64,000 bases of DNA from DUQW01 sp050953805 (GTDB taxonomy: Bacteria; Bacillota_I; Bacilli_A; Acholeplasmatales; Acholeplasmataceae): contig JBMNNE010000002.1 in the NCBI GenBank assembly GCA_050953805.1, positions 744,001 to 808,000 on the forward strand. The letters are read 5' to 3'. Positions 1 to 7,968 of the stretch are shown here, in pieces (positions within the stretch are counted from its first letter, which is position 1; the number at the start of each line of letters is the position of its first letter). The translations under genes were made by a program, and so were the position numbers. The notes under the pieces are model-generated. The model saw only the letters and a list, made by a program, of their open reading frames with translations, did not search any database and was not told where the DNA came from.

Positions 1-1
1 T

Positions 2-628
2 CCAGAACCGCAATCAATTTTACGAATTGAAGAACCAATCGTAAAAGCGACGATTATGTCACCTGAGACATATGTTGGTCCAATTATGGAAATATGTCAA
101 GCGAAACGTGGTCAGTTTATTACGATGTCCTATATTGATAAATCAAGAGTAACTATCGTTTACGAATTACCTTTATCAGAAATAGTTTATGATTTCTTTG
201 ATAAGTTAAAGAGTGCAACTAAAGGTTATGCTTCATTTGATTATGATTTAGCCGGATATAAAGAATCGAAACTACAAAAGATGAATATTTTATTAAATGG
301 GGAAGTAATTGATGCCCTAGCAGTTATTGTTCACCGTGATTTTGCATATCGTAGAGGCAAACAAATTACTGAAAAAATGGCTGAATTAATCCCAAGACAA
401 ATGTTTGAGATTCCAGTGCAAGCGGCACTAGGATCAAAAATTATTGCAAGATCAACAATTAGAGCCTTAAGAAAAGATGTTTTAGCTAAATGTTATGGTG
501 GAGATGTCTCAAGAAAGAAAAAACTCCTTCAAAAACAAAAAGAAGGAAAGAAAAAAATGAAAGCCATTGGTCGAGTTGATGTCCCACAAGAAGCATTCTT
601 AGCGATATTATCTCATGGAGATGACTAA
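2..628 (+). CDS. lepA: Elongation factor 4 (LepA), C-terminal part, cut by window edge
   Basis: Only the last 208 residues are present; the reading frame is open to the left edge, so the gene starts outside the window. LepA is a ribosome-bound GTPase of about 600 residues that acts on stalled or mistranslocated ribosomes. The fragment covers the EF-G domain V-like region (EEPIVKATIM, then YVGPIMEICQAKRGQF) and the LepA-specific C-terminal domain, with the family motifs VHRDFAYRRGK and AKCYGGDVSRKKKLLQKQK. The GTPase domain is not visible here. The stop codon TAA shares its last base with the ATG of hemW (TAATG), so the two are translationally coupled; lepA-hemW is a common Firmicute gene order. 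Confidence 0.96.
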   Translation, partial: PEPQSILRIEEPIVKATIMSPETYVGPIMEICQAKRGQFITMSYIDKSRVTIVYELPLSEIVYDFFDKLKSATKGYASFDYDLAGYKESKLQKMNILLNGEVIDALAVIVHRDFAYRRGKQITEKMAELIPRQMFEIPVQAALGSKIIARSTIRALRKDVLAKCYGGDVSRKKKLLQKQKEGKKKMKAIGRVDVPQEAFLAILSHGDD

Positions 629-1719
629 TGTTAGGGCTCTATATCCACATTCCCTTTTGTAAGACAATTTGTCATTACTGTGATTTTGTTAAAGTTGGAA
701 TAAAAAAAGAAAGTTTGAGATTAGAATATCTTGATACTCTAATTAATGAATTAAATCAGTATCAAGACTATTTTCATCAAATTGATACGATTTATCTTGG
801 TGGCGGTACCCCAAATACTTTAACTAATGAAGAACTAATTAAATTATTTGAAGCATTAAAGCCAATTAAACCAGATGAATTTTCTATTGAGATTAATCCT
901 GAGAGTTATACTGATGAACAGGGGGCTATCTTTAAACAATATGGAGTTAATCGGGTTTCAATTGGGGCCCAAACAACTAACGAAGATTTATTAAAGTTTT
1001 TGAACCGAAAACATAATAATAGCCATGTTATTAATGCGGTATCAAGTTTAAAAAATATGGGGATAAATAATATTAATTTAGATTTAATTTTTGCTATCCC
1101 TGGACAAACGATTAATGATGTAAAAAAAGATATTGAATTTTTCATTAATTTAGAGATTCCACATTTATCGTATTATAATTTAATCCTAGAAGAAAAGACA
1201 TATTTTCATTATTTATATAACCGAAATCAATTTCATGAAGTAGATGATCTATTATCAAGACAAATGTATGAAGAAGTTATTGATAAACTAACTAAACTGG
1301 GATATAATCATTATGAGATTTCAAATTTCTCCAAGCCCAATTATGAATCTAAACATAATTTGAAATATTGGAAATATAAAGATTATATCGGAATTGGTTT
1401 AGGTTCACACGGTTTACTAAATGGTAAAAGATTATATAATGAAAGATCCTTTAATAAGTATCTAAGAAAGACCTTATATAAAATAGAAGTTTTATCAAAA
1501 GAAGATCAAGTAACTGAAGAACTAATTATGGGATTAAGATTATCTAGTGGAGTTAATGTTAATAAGATTAATGCAAAATATGAGTTTAATCTTTATCAAA
1601 AGTTTCCTAAAATAAAGGAGATGAAAGAATTGAAGTTATTAACCGAAGAAGATGGTTACTTAAAATCAACTAAAGAAGGAATCTTCTTAGGTAATCAAGT
1701 CTTTCAAATATTTGTATGA
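628..1719 (+). CDS. hemW: Radical SAM protein HemW (heme chaperone, CPO-III-like)
   Basis: HemW is a cytoplasmic radical-SAM protein related to oxygen-independent coproporphyrinogen oxidase; characterised members bind and deliver heme rather than oxidise coproporphyrinogen. The cluster motif CxxxCxxC is seen at C11, C15 and C18, directly followed by DF as is typical of HemW. The SAM-binding GGGTP motif is at residues 58-62. The length of 363 residues fits the family. The gene overlaps lepA by one base upstream and xerD by four bases (ATGA) downstream, so all three probably share a transcript. It ends with TGA, which shows that TGA is a stop codon here. No heme biosynthesis gene is present in the window. 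Confidence 0.93.
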   Translation: MLGLYIHIPFCKTICHYCDFVKVGIKKESLRLEYLDTLINELNQYQDYFHQIDTIYLGGGTPNTLTNEELIKLFEALKPIKPDEFSIEINPESYTDEQGAIFKQYGVNRVSIGAQTTNEDLLKFLNRKHNNSHVINAVSSLKNMGINNINLDLIFAIPGQTINDVKKDIEFFINLEIPHLSYYNLILEEKTYFHYLYNRNQFHEVDDLLSRQMYEEVIDKLTKLGYNHYEISNFSKPNYESKHNLKYWKYKDYIGIGLGSHGLLNGKRLYNERSFNKYLRKTLYKIEVLSKEDQVTEELIMGLRLSSGVNVNKINAKYEFNLYQKFPKIKEMKELKLLTEEDGYLKSTKEGIFLGNQVFQIFV

Positions 1720-2630
1720 AATTTATTTTACGAGAATTTGAATCATATCTTCAATTAGAAAAGGGATTAAGTGAAAATACGATTAAATCATATTTAAAAG
1801 ACCTTGAACAATACACTAGTCATTTGTTAAAATATTATCATGTTAATGATCCTGAATTAATTGAAAAAAGACATATCGAAAACTTTCTTTCTACACTTAA
1901 TCGTCGTAAGTTATCACCTAAGACAATTGCTAGAAAGATTAGTGCGATTAAAAGTTTTCATCATTTCTTATTTATTGAAAAAGTAATTCCGGTTGATATT
2001 TCTAGTGATTTTCAAACACCTAAGATTCCTAAAAACTTGCCAACTGTTTTATCAGTTGATGAAGTTGTAAAAATTTTAGAAACTTCAGAAGTTAATTCGC
2101 CACTTGGTTATCGCAACAAGGCATTATTAGAACTCATTTATGGGTCTGGTCTACGAGTTTCAGAACTGTTAGACATTCAAATGAGGGATATTCATATTGA
2201 CGAACATTACGTATTAGTTAGGGGAAAAGGCGGAAAAGAAAGAATTGTTCCGATATCAGATATTGCGGTTATTGCCTTAAGAAAATATATAATTGATGGC
2301 CGACCGAAACTAATGAAAAAGCCACTACCGCATTTGTTTATCAATAATGAGGGCGGCAAGTTATCGCGACAAGGATTTTATAAAGTCTTACAAGGTTTAG
2401 CAAGTGACGCTGAAATTGAAGTACATGTTTCACCCCACACATTAAGGCATTCATTTGCGACTCACTTATTAGAAAACGGAATTGACCTACGCAGTTTACA
2501 AACACTATTGGGTCATGAGGATATCTCGACCACACAAATATATACACATATAAGTAAAACTAGAGCACGTCAAGTTTATGACGAAGCACATCCAAGAGCT
2601 AAGGAGGAAAAAAAGAATGGATTGGATTAA
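1716..2630 (+). CDS. xerD: Tyrosine recombinase XerD (XerC/XerD family)
   Basis: Site-specific tyrosine recombinase of 304 residues that resolves chromosome dimers at dif. The N-terminal SAM-like core-binding domain spans about residues 1-90 and the catalytic domain about 105-290. All expected catalytic residues are visible: R147 (GSGLRVSELL), K171 (RGKGGKER), H241 and R244 (HTLRHSFATHLL), H267 (LGHEDISTTQ) and the nucleophile Y276 (IYTHISK). The ATG overlaps the hemW stop by four bases. A dif-like site lies about 1.5 kb downstream, supporting a role in chromosome resolution. Whether this is XerD rather than XerC, or the only Xer in the genome, cannot be told from the window. Confidence 0.93.
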   Translation: MKFILREFESYLQLEKGLSENTIKSYLKDLEQYTSHLLKYYHVNDPELIEKRHIENFLSTLNRRKLSPKTIARKISAIKSFHHFLFIEKVIPVDISSDFQTPKIPKNLPTVLSVDEVVKILETSEVNSPLGYRNKALLELIYGSGLRVSELLDIQMRDIHIDEHYVLVRGKGGKERIVPISDIAVIALRKYIIDGRPKLMKKPLPHLFINNEGGKLSRQGFYKVLQGLASDAEIEVHVSPHTLRHSFATHLLENGIDLRSLQTLLGHEDISTTQIYTHISKTRARQVYDEAHPRAKEEKKNGLD

Positions 2631-3669
2631 AAATTTACCACCTGAAGATTTTATCTACATGATTGGAGGATTACTAACATTAGTATTAGTAATAATCATT
2701 TTATTTAAAGTCTGGAGAACATCACGCGAAATCGCGGGAAGAACTCTAACAATGACAGAAGAAATTATGTCACTAAACGAACAATTTGTAACTAACTTAA
2801 AAGTTGTCAACAGGAGTTACATTGATAATGAAATTACTGAAGTTGGAATGATTTATCGAAAAGACAAAGTTGTTCTGATTGAAGAACAAACTAGGATCAA
2901 CGCCCGTAATAAGTTTGAACATGTTGTCAGTCATCAAGAAATAAGAGAGTTATTAAAGATTGATAATTACAAAATTAAAAAACTAAAATTCTATTATGAA
3001 AACAGTATTGGAACTCTTATTAAATCAACTGGAAGAGTTACAAGAAAGAAAATGCAAAAAGAATTAACTAAAGAAAAGAAAGAGTTAAGAAGACAAGAAA
3101 AATTAGCTAGAATTGAACAAAAGAGAAAAGCTAAAGAAGATAAGAGAAATGCAAAGATTGAACAAAAAGCAAAGAGATATGCAGAAGGTAACTATACAGC
3201 AGGTGATCGATTTGTAATATTCTTCGAAAATTTATTTAGACCAATTAAACGAGCAAGACATAATAGTGTAATTAAGAGAAATAAAAAAATTGCTGATCGA
3301 CGCGCAGAAAAAGAAATCGAAGCCGAAAGAGAAAAATTAATTGAAGCTCAAAAATTAATTTATGAGCAACAACTAAGAGAACTCAAAAAAGAAGAATTAA
3401 GAGAAGAATATAAAATCAATGAATTAAAAGCAACTCTTGAAGAAGCTGAAAAAGAAAATGAATTAGGAATTAAAATAACTCCTTCTGAAGAAGTGTTAGA
3501 AAACAAGAAGGATAAAAAACCAAAAAAACAAGAGAAAAAACTAGATGAAGAAAAACCACTCGCTGAAGAAAAAAAGTTAGATGAAAAAGCAACTGAAGAA
3601 AAACCAGTTGAAAATAAAGCAGATGAAGTTTTAGAAGTTAATCCAGAAAACGATCCATCTAAAGAATAA
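2617..3669 (+). CDS. Membrane-anchored, charged coiled-coil protein of unknown function
   Basis: Start chosen at the ATG at 2617 because a strong ribosome site (AAGGAGGA, 2601-2608) sits eight bases upstream; the frame stays open to 2578 inside xerD. The 350-residue product has one hydrophobic helix at about residues 13-31 (DFIYMIGGLLTLVLVIIILF), with no signal cleavage site and a cytoplasmic-type positive flank. A small globular part follows (about 40-130, rich in beta-forming residues: EVGMIYRKDKVVLIEEQ). The rest is almost wholly Lys/Glu-rich predicted coiled coil, with repeated KKLDEEKP/LAEEKK-like segments near the C-terminus. It is the last gene before the terminus-like interval and overlaps xerD by 14 bases. 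I do not recognise a family; a scaffold at the membrane is only a guess. Confidence 0.85.
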   Translation: MDWIKNLPPEDFIYMIGGLLTLVLVIIILFKVWRTSREIAGRTLTMTEEIMSLNEQFVTNLKVVNRSYIDNEITEVGMIYRKDKVVLIEEQTRINARNKFEHVVSHQEIRELLKIDNYKIKKLKFYYENSIGTLIKSTGRVTRKKMQKELTKEKKELRRQEKLARIEQKRKAKEDKRNAKIEQKAKRYAEGNYTAGDRFVIFFENLFRPIKRARHNSVIKRNKKIADRRAEKEIEAEREKLIEAQKLIYEQQLRELKKEELREEYKINELKATLEEAEKENELGIKITPSEEVLENKKDKKPKKQEKKLDEEKPLAEEKKLDEKATEEKPVENKADEVLEVNPENDPSKE

Positions 3670-3710
3670 AGTTTTCTAACCCGATAAAAAAGAATAAATT
3701 TATAACATAG

Positions 3711-3746
3711 AAAAATGACTTTTTAATGAGTCATTTTTTTATTGTT
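3711..3746 (+). terminator. Rho-independent terminator after the lepA-hemW-xerD operon
   Basis: A perfect 10-bp stem (AAAAATGACT, 3711-3720, with AGTCATTTTT, 3729-3738) closes an 8-base loop and is followed by further T residues. It lies 41 bases past the last plus-strand stop codon. Confidence 0.85.
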
Positions 3747-3769
3747 TTAGCAACATATTAAAAAAACGT

Positions 3770-3795
3770 AAGTTTAGTAAATCTAAACTTTTTTG
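3770..3795 (+). terminator. Second hairpin with T-run (backup terminator)
   Basis: Stem AAGTTTAG (3770-3777) with CTAAACTT (3783-3790), loop TAAAT, followed by TTTT. It follows the first terminator by about 30 bases. The stem is weak (AT-rich), so it is a possible backup only. Confidence 0.5.
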
Positions 3796-4033
3796 AAATA
3801 AGAATAAAAATCAAAAAAATCATTAAAGTCTCGAAAATATGAAGTGAATCAACTCTATAGTAAACATAGGTAAATAAGGCGCGTTGTGAGCGATTGAATA
3901 TTAAGATTAAAGGTAAATGGTAAACTCGATTTGAGTTAAAATTTTCAAATAAAAAAGAAAAGACAAAAAAGACTATATTTTTAGTGAGATACAGATATTT
4001 TTAATAAAGAAGACCGAAGTTTTGATTTTTATT

Positions 4034-4051
4034 TTATCCACATTATCAACA
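4034..4051 (+). promoter_or_regulatory. Two abutting DnaA-box-like 9-mers
   Basis: TTATCCACA at 4034-4042 is the exact DnaA consensus and TTATCAACA at 4043-4051 differs by one base; both are on the same strand with no spacer. No dnaA or dnaN gene is near, so an origin is unlikely; a DnaA titration or regulatory site is possible. In DNA this AT-rich, one exact box per 64 kb is expected by chance, so the pairing is the only notable point. Confidence 0.4.
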
Positions 4052-4089
4052 CTATTTTAGTTGTTGGCTTCATAATCAGCACATCAAAA

Positions 4090-4117
4090 GGTTTACATAA
4101 TATATATTATAGGAACA
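4090..4117 (-). other. dif: Putative dif site (XerC/XerD recombination site)
   Basis: Read on the minus strand the site is TGTTCCTATAA, then TATATA, then TTATGTAAACC: two 11-bp arms around a 6-bp centre. It matches the B. subtilis dif sequence, as I remember it, at 24 of 28 positions, differing at positions 1, 2, 9 and 28. The TTATGTAAAC arm matches the usual XerD-binding half. It lies in the strand-switch interval and 1.5 kb from a xerD gene. The match is recalled rather than computed by alignment. Confidence 0.85.
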
Positions 4118-4529
4118 AACAGAAAATTAAAAAAACGCTAATTTGGGGTTTATTAGACTTATAATAATGGTATTGAAGTAGTTTAATGTTATAAAATTGT
4201 TGATAAAAGTAAAATAAACTACCCTTACTTCTCGTTTTTACCTAGTTTACAAACATAATAGAAGTTCTGCAACAAATTGAGTTGTGAAAAGGTGTACTTC
4301 CTTATCATGTGGATCCATGTCCGCTCATTTCCATATGTTTTTAATACAAATTCAATATATTTTATACAAAAATGAAGATACTAAAAAAATCTTAATATCT
4401 ACTTCTTCTGCTTCCAACGGATATATATGTATTTTTTATGAAAAAGATCACAAGCTCTAGTCAAATGAATCTTAACTAATAATACAATAACTAAACTCAA
4501 TTGATAATATCGGTTTTAAAGATTATATT

Positions 4530-4990
4530 GATTATTTATAATATGTATAATTAAACAAATTTCTATGTTTTTACTTATATATAAAAATTACAATTTAAGT
4601 AAATTGGTGTTTTTTATATTACTTATATGAATTATAAATAGTGTTTTTTCAATGTTTTTCATTAATTATTATAATTATAAATAAGGCCAATTTGCAGTTT
4701 TTCGTTTATTTATAATAAATATATATTAATCAAATTTTTGATTTTTCGTTTAATTATAAAAATTATATATTAAGCGAATTTATGGTTTTTATATTATTTA
4801 TAATATTTCTATATATTCTCTATAGGCATAAAATGTTAATTTTATATTTTCTTTGATCTTGGACACATTAATATTCATTAGTAAATAAATTTTATAATAT
4901 ATTTTTTTTATTTTTAAAAAAGAACAATTTATAAAAATTATATATTAGTTCAATTTACGGTTTTTCGTTTATTTATATTGATTATAAATA
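4530..4990. repeat. Degenerate AT-rich tandem repeat, unit about 44 bp
   Basis: A pattern of TTATAA-rich DNA, then CAATTT or a variant, then GTTTTTCGTTTA or a variant recurs. Copies of the CAATTT...GTTTTT core are near 4555, 4600, 4688, 4731, 4774 and 4951. Neighbouring copies are spaced 43-45 bp (4555 to 4600; 4688 to 4731 to 4774). Copies are only partly alike, and the array is interrupted around 4800-4925 by unrelated sequence. It resembles a decayed tandem array; no coding potential was seen. Confidence 0.65.
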
Positions 4991-5040
4991 ATTAACATAT
5001 ATTGTATTAACTATAAAAAAATAAACTTATTTACTATGAG

Positions 5041-5055
5041 TGACTTATTAAGTCA
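5041..5055. repeat. 15-bp inverted repeat
   Basis: TGACTTA and TAAGTCA flank a single T, a perfect 7+1+7 palindrome between the tandem repeats and the ppdK terminator. It is too short-looped for an RNA hairpin of its full length and could be a protein-binding site. No partner gene is suggested. Confidence 0.35.
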
Positions 5056-5073
5056 AATTGTTATTAATATTTG

Positions 5074-5103
5074 TAAAAAATAAAGGCGTCTGATTAGACG
5101 CCT
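5074..5103 (-). terminator. Terminator of ppdK
   Basis: On the minus strand the stem AGGCGTCT/AGACGCCT (5084-5091 with 5096-5103) closes a 4-base loop and is followed by TTTATTTTTT. It begins 17 bases past the ppdK stop codon. Confidence 0.9.
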
Positions 5104-5119
5104 ATAATTTTATTTTATA

Positions 5120-7759
5120 TTATTTTTTACTTCTTCTTTCTTTAATTGCTGCTTGGGCTGCTGCTAGTTTGGCAATAGGAACTCGGTATGGAGAACATGA
5201 TACATAATCTAATCCTGCACCATGGAAGAATTCAACTGATCTTGGATCTCCACCATGTTCACCACAAATTCCAACTAATAAATTTGGATTGGTTTTACGG
5301 CCTAATTTAACTGCCATTGCAACTAATCTTCCAACACCTTCAGTATCAATAGTTTGGAAAGGATCATATTCAAAAATTCTCTTATCTTGATAATCTTTTA
5401 TGAATCCGGCTGCATCATCGCGTGAGAAACCAAAAGTCATTTGAGTTAAGTCATTAGTTCCGAAACTGAAGAATTCTGCTTCTGTCGCAACTTCATCAGC
5501 TAAGAAACAAGCTCTTGGAATTTCCATCATTGTTCCAACTTGATACTTCATGTCAAGTCCTGATTTTTTGATTAATCTATCAGCGGTTTCAACAACGACA
5601 TCTTTAACATATTTTAACTCTTTAACATCACCAATTAATGGAATCATAATCTCAGGAACAAGATTCCATTCAGGGTGTGATTTTTGAATGTTAATATATG
5701 CGTTGATTAAAGCTGTAGTTTGCATTTCAGCAATTTCTGGATAGCTAACTGATAGTCTAACACCACGGTGTCCCATCATTGGATTGAACTCATGAAGTGA
5801 TGTTACAACGGTATTTACCTCTTCTGGAGTTAACTTTAATTCTTCAGCTAGTTCTCTAATATCGGCAATACTTGTTGGTAAGAATTCGTGTAATGGTGGG
5901 TCTAAATAACGAACGGTAATTGGATGACCTTCCATAGCTACGATTAATGCTTCAAAGTCTTTTTGTTGAATTGGTAATAATTTATCTAAAGCGATTCGTC
6001 TTTGAGCTCCAGTTCTAGCAAGAATCATTTCTCTCATCGCTTTAATTCTTGTACCTTCAAAGAACATATGTTCAGTTCTAACAAGTCCAATTCCTTCGGC
6101 ACCAAATGCTAATGCTTGACGAGCATCTGATGGAGTATCAGCGTTAGTTCTTACGCCTAATCTGCGGTGATTATCAACCCACCCCATAAACTCTTCAAAG
6201 TCTCCGGAAATCTTCACTGGAACAGTTTTAATTTGTTGACCGTAAACATTACCAACGGTACCATCTAAGGCAATCCAGTCGCCTTTTACAAGACGCTTAC
6301 CGCCTAATTCAAAGAAACCTTGTTCTTCATTAATGAAGATGTTGTGAGCTGAAGTAACACATGTTTTACCCATTCCACGAGCGACTACCGCTGCGTGAGA
6401 TGTCATTCCACCACGTGCTGTTAAGAATCCCTCTGATAGGTGCATTCCTTCAATATCTTCTGGTGAAGTTTCTAATCTAACTAAAATTGAAGGTAGACCA
6501 TTTCTATGAAATTCTAATACTTGTTCAACATTAAATGCGACAACTCCAGTAGCCGCACCTGGTGATGCAGGTAAACCAGAACCAATTGGTTTAATTTGTT
6601 TTAATTCTTCTTGATCAAATGTTGGGTGTAATAAATTATCTAAGTGTTCTGTTCCAACAAGCATAATCGCATCTTCTTCAGTAATTAAACCTTCATGAAC
6701 CATATCAACAGCGATTTTTAAAGCTGCATGAGCCGTTCTTTTACCACTTCTAGTTTGTAAAATGTAAAGTTTTTCGTTTTCAATTGTAAACTCGACATCT
6801 TGCATATCTTTATAGTGTCCTTCTAAGAACTTCATAATATCAACAAATTCTTTATGAACTTTAGGTAGGACATCGGCTAATGTATCTAAATCTTCAGGAG
6901 TTCTAGTACCAGCAACTACGTCTTCTCCTTGGGCATTCATTAAATATTCACCAAAGACTTTGTTATCTCCTGTAGCTGGGTTACGGCTAAATGCCACTCC
7001 TGTTCCTGAAGTTGGTCCCATATTTCCATAAACCATTTCTTGAACATTAACTGCAGTTCCCCATTCACTTGGGATTCCATGCATTTTACGGTAATAGTCA
7101 GCTCTTGGGTTTTCCCATGATCTAAATACTGCTGAAACAGCACCTAATAATTGTTCTCTTGGATCAGTTGGAAATTCGGTATTAGTGTTTTTGAAGTAAA
7201 TTTGTTTGAATTTTTTTACCATTGATTTTAAATCTTCGGCAGTAAATTCATTGTCTAATTTAATTCCTCTTTCATATTTCATACTATCGATTAATCTTTC
7301 AAATTTAGATTTATCGAATCCTAAAACTACATCTGAATACATTTGGATAAAACGACGATATGAGTCATAAGCAAATTGAGGGTTACCTGTAGCTTCAGCT
7401 AAACCTTCGACAACTTCGTCATTTAAACCTAAGTTTAAGATTGTATCCATCATTCCTGGCATTGAAACTCTAGCTCCAGATCTAACTGAAACTAATAATG
7501 GGTTGTGAGGATCTCCAAATTTTTTGCCAGAAATTTTCTCTAATTTTTTCAAGTTTTCAAAAATTTCTTTTTCAATATCGTCAGAAATTTTTTCTCCATC
7601 ATGATAAAACTTATTACAAGCTTCTGTAGTAACTGTAAAGCCTTGAGGAATAGGTAAACCTAATTTAGTCATTTGTCCAAGGTTTGACCCTTTTCCACCG
7701 ACTAGGTTTCTCATAGTTCCATCTGCTTCACTAAACAAATAAACATATTTTTTTGACAT
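5120..7759 (-). CDS. ppdK: Pyruvate, phosphate dikinase
   Basis: Interconverts pyruvate, ATP and Pi with phosphoenolpyruvate, AMP and PPi; in PPi-based fermenters it often works as a glycolytic enzyme giving ATP. The 879 residues match the family. The N-terminal ATP-grasp part (NLVGGKGSNLGQM; PGMMDTILNLG; EFTIENEKLYILQTRSGKR) runs to about residue 345, the swivelling phospho-histidine domain has the catalytic His455 in GGMTSHAAVVARGMG, and the C-terminal PEP/pyruvate barrel carries the family's GICGEHGGDP and YVSCSPYRVP motifs with the catalytic Cys near 830-850. AAAGGAGTG stands before the ATG, and a -10 box (TATAAT) is visible on the minus strand at 7805-7810. It is monocistronic: terminators lie on both sides. 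No regulatory protein gene is adjacent. Confidence 0.97.
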   Translation of the reverse strand: MSKKYVYLFSEADGTMRNLVGGKGSNLGQMTKLGLPIPQGFTVTTEACNKFYHDGEKISDDIEKEIFENLKKLEKISGKKFGDPHNPLLVSVRSGARVSMPGMMDTILNLGLNDEVVEGLAEATGNPQFAYDSYRRFIQMYSDVVLGFDKSKFERLIDSMKYERGIKLDNEFTAEDLKSMVKKFKQIYFKNTNTEFPTDPREQLLGAVSAVFRSWENPRADYYRKMHGIPSEWGTAVNVQEMVYGNMGPTSGTGVAFSRNPATGDNKVFGEYLMNAQGEDVVAGTRTPEDLDTLADVLPKVHKEFVDIMKFLEGHYKDMQDVEFTIENEKLYILQTRSGKRTAHAALKIAVDMVHEGLITEEDAIMLVGTEHLDNLLHPTFDQEELKQIKPIGSGLPASPGAATGVVAFNVEQVLEFHRNGLPSILVRLETSPEDIEGMHLSEGFLTARGGMTSHAAVVARGMGKTCVTSAHNIFINEEQGFFELGGKRLVKGDWIALDGTVGNVYGQQIKTVPVKISGDFEEFMGWVDNHRRLGVRTNADTPSDARQALAFGAEGIGLVRTEHMFFEGTRIKAMREMILARTGAQRRIALDKLLPIQQKDFEALIVAMEGHPITVRYLDPPLHEFLPTSIADIRELAEELKLTPEEVNTVVTSLHEFNPMMGHRGVRLSVSYPEIAEMQTTALINAYINIQKSHPEWNLVPEIMIPLIGDVKELKYVKDVVVETADRLIKKSGLDMKYQVGTMMEIPRACFLADEVATEAEFFSFGTNDLTQMTFGFSRDDAAGFIKDYQDKRIFEYDPFQTIDTEGVGRLVAMAVKLGRKTNPNLLVGICGEHGGDPRSVEFFHGAGLDYVSCSPYRVPIAKLAAAQAAIKERRSKK

Positions 7760-7872
7760 AAATACACTCCTTTATTATTTAGTATTTTTTTAAACTCCGC
7801 TATTATTATAACATAATAATACAATTTAATGTGATTTAATAATTATGCAAGCACTTTCATAATTTATTTATC

Positions 7873-7941
7873 AAAAAAAGACCATTAAAAATTAGTATGT
7901 TGTCGAAAAAGATACATATTTTTTAATAATAGTCTTTTTTT
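7873..7941 (-). terminator. Long imperfect hairpin ending the hydrolase operon
   Basis: AAAAAAAGAC (left) pairs with GTCTTTTTTT (right) across an inner, mostly paired AT-rich stem (CATTAAAAA with TTTTAATAAT). T-runs exist on both strands; on the minus strand it follows the last hydrolase gene by about 30 bases. Confidence 0.7.
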
Positions 7942-7968
7942 GTGTTATGTATGGGAGAAACTAAAAAG

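Larger units (their letters stand above)
3670..5119. other. Gene-free 1.45-kb interval between convergent genes (putative replication terminus)
   Basis: No open reading frame with a plausible ribosome site was found on either strand. Base composition is far more AT-rich than the flanking genes, especially from about 4380 onward. It contains two terminators at the left end, two adjacent DnaA-box-like 9-mers (4034-4051), a dif-like 28-mer (4090-4117), degenerate tandem repeats (about 4530-4990), a 15-bp palindrome (5041-5055) and the terminator of ppdK (5084-5103). Genes to the left run rightward and genes to the right run leftward, so replication-codirectional strands appear to converge here. 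Confidence 0.75.

Noticed and set aside
4530..4990. The AT-rich repeats as a CRISPR array or origin iterons
   Set aside because: Units are degenerate, run into each other without unique spacers of constant length, and no cas, dnaA or rep gene is near.
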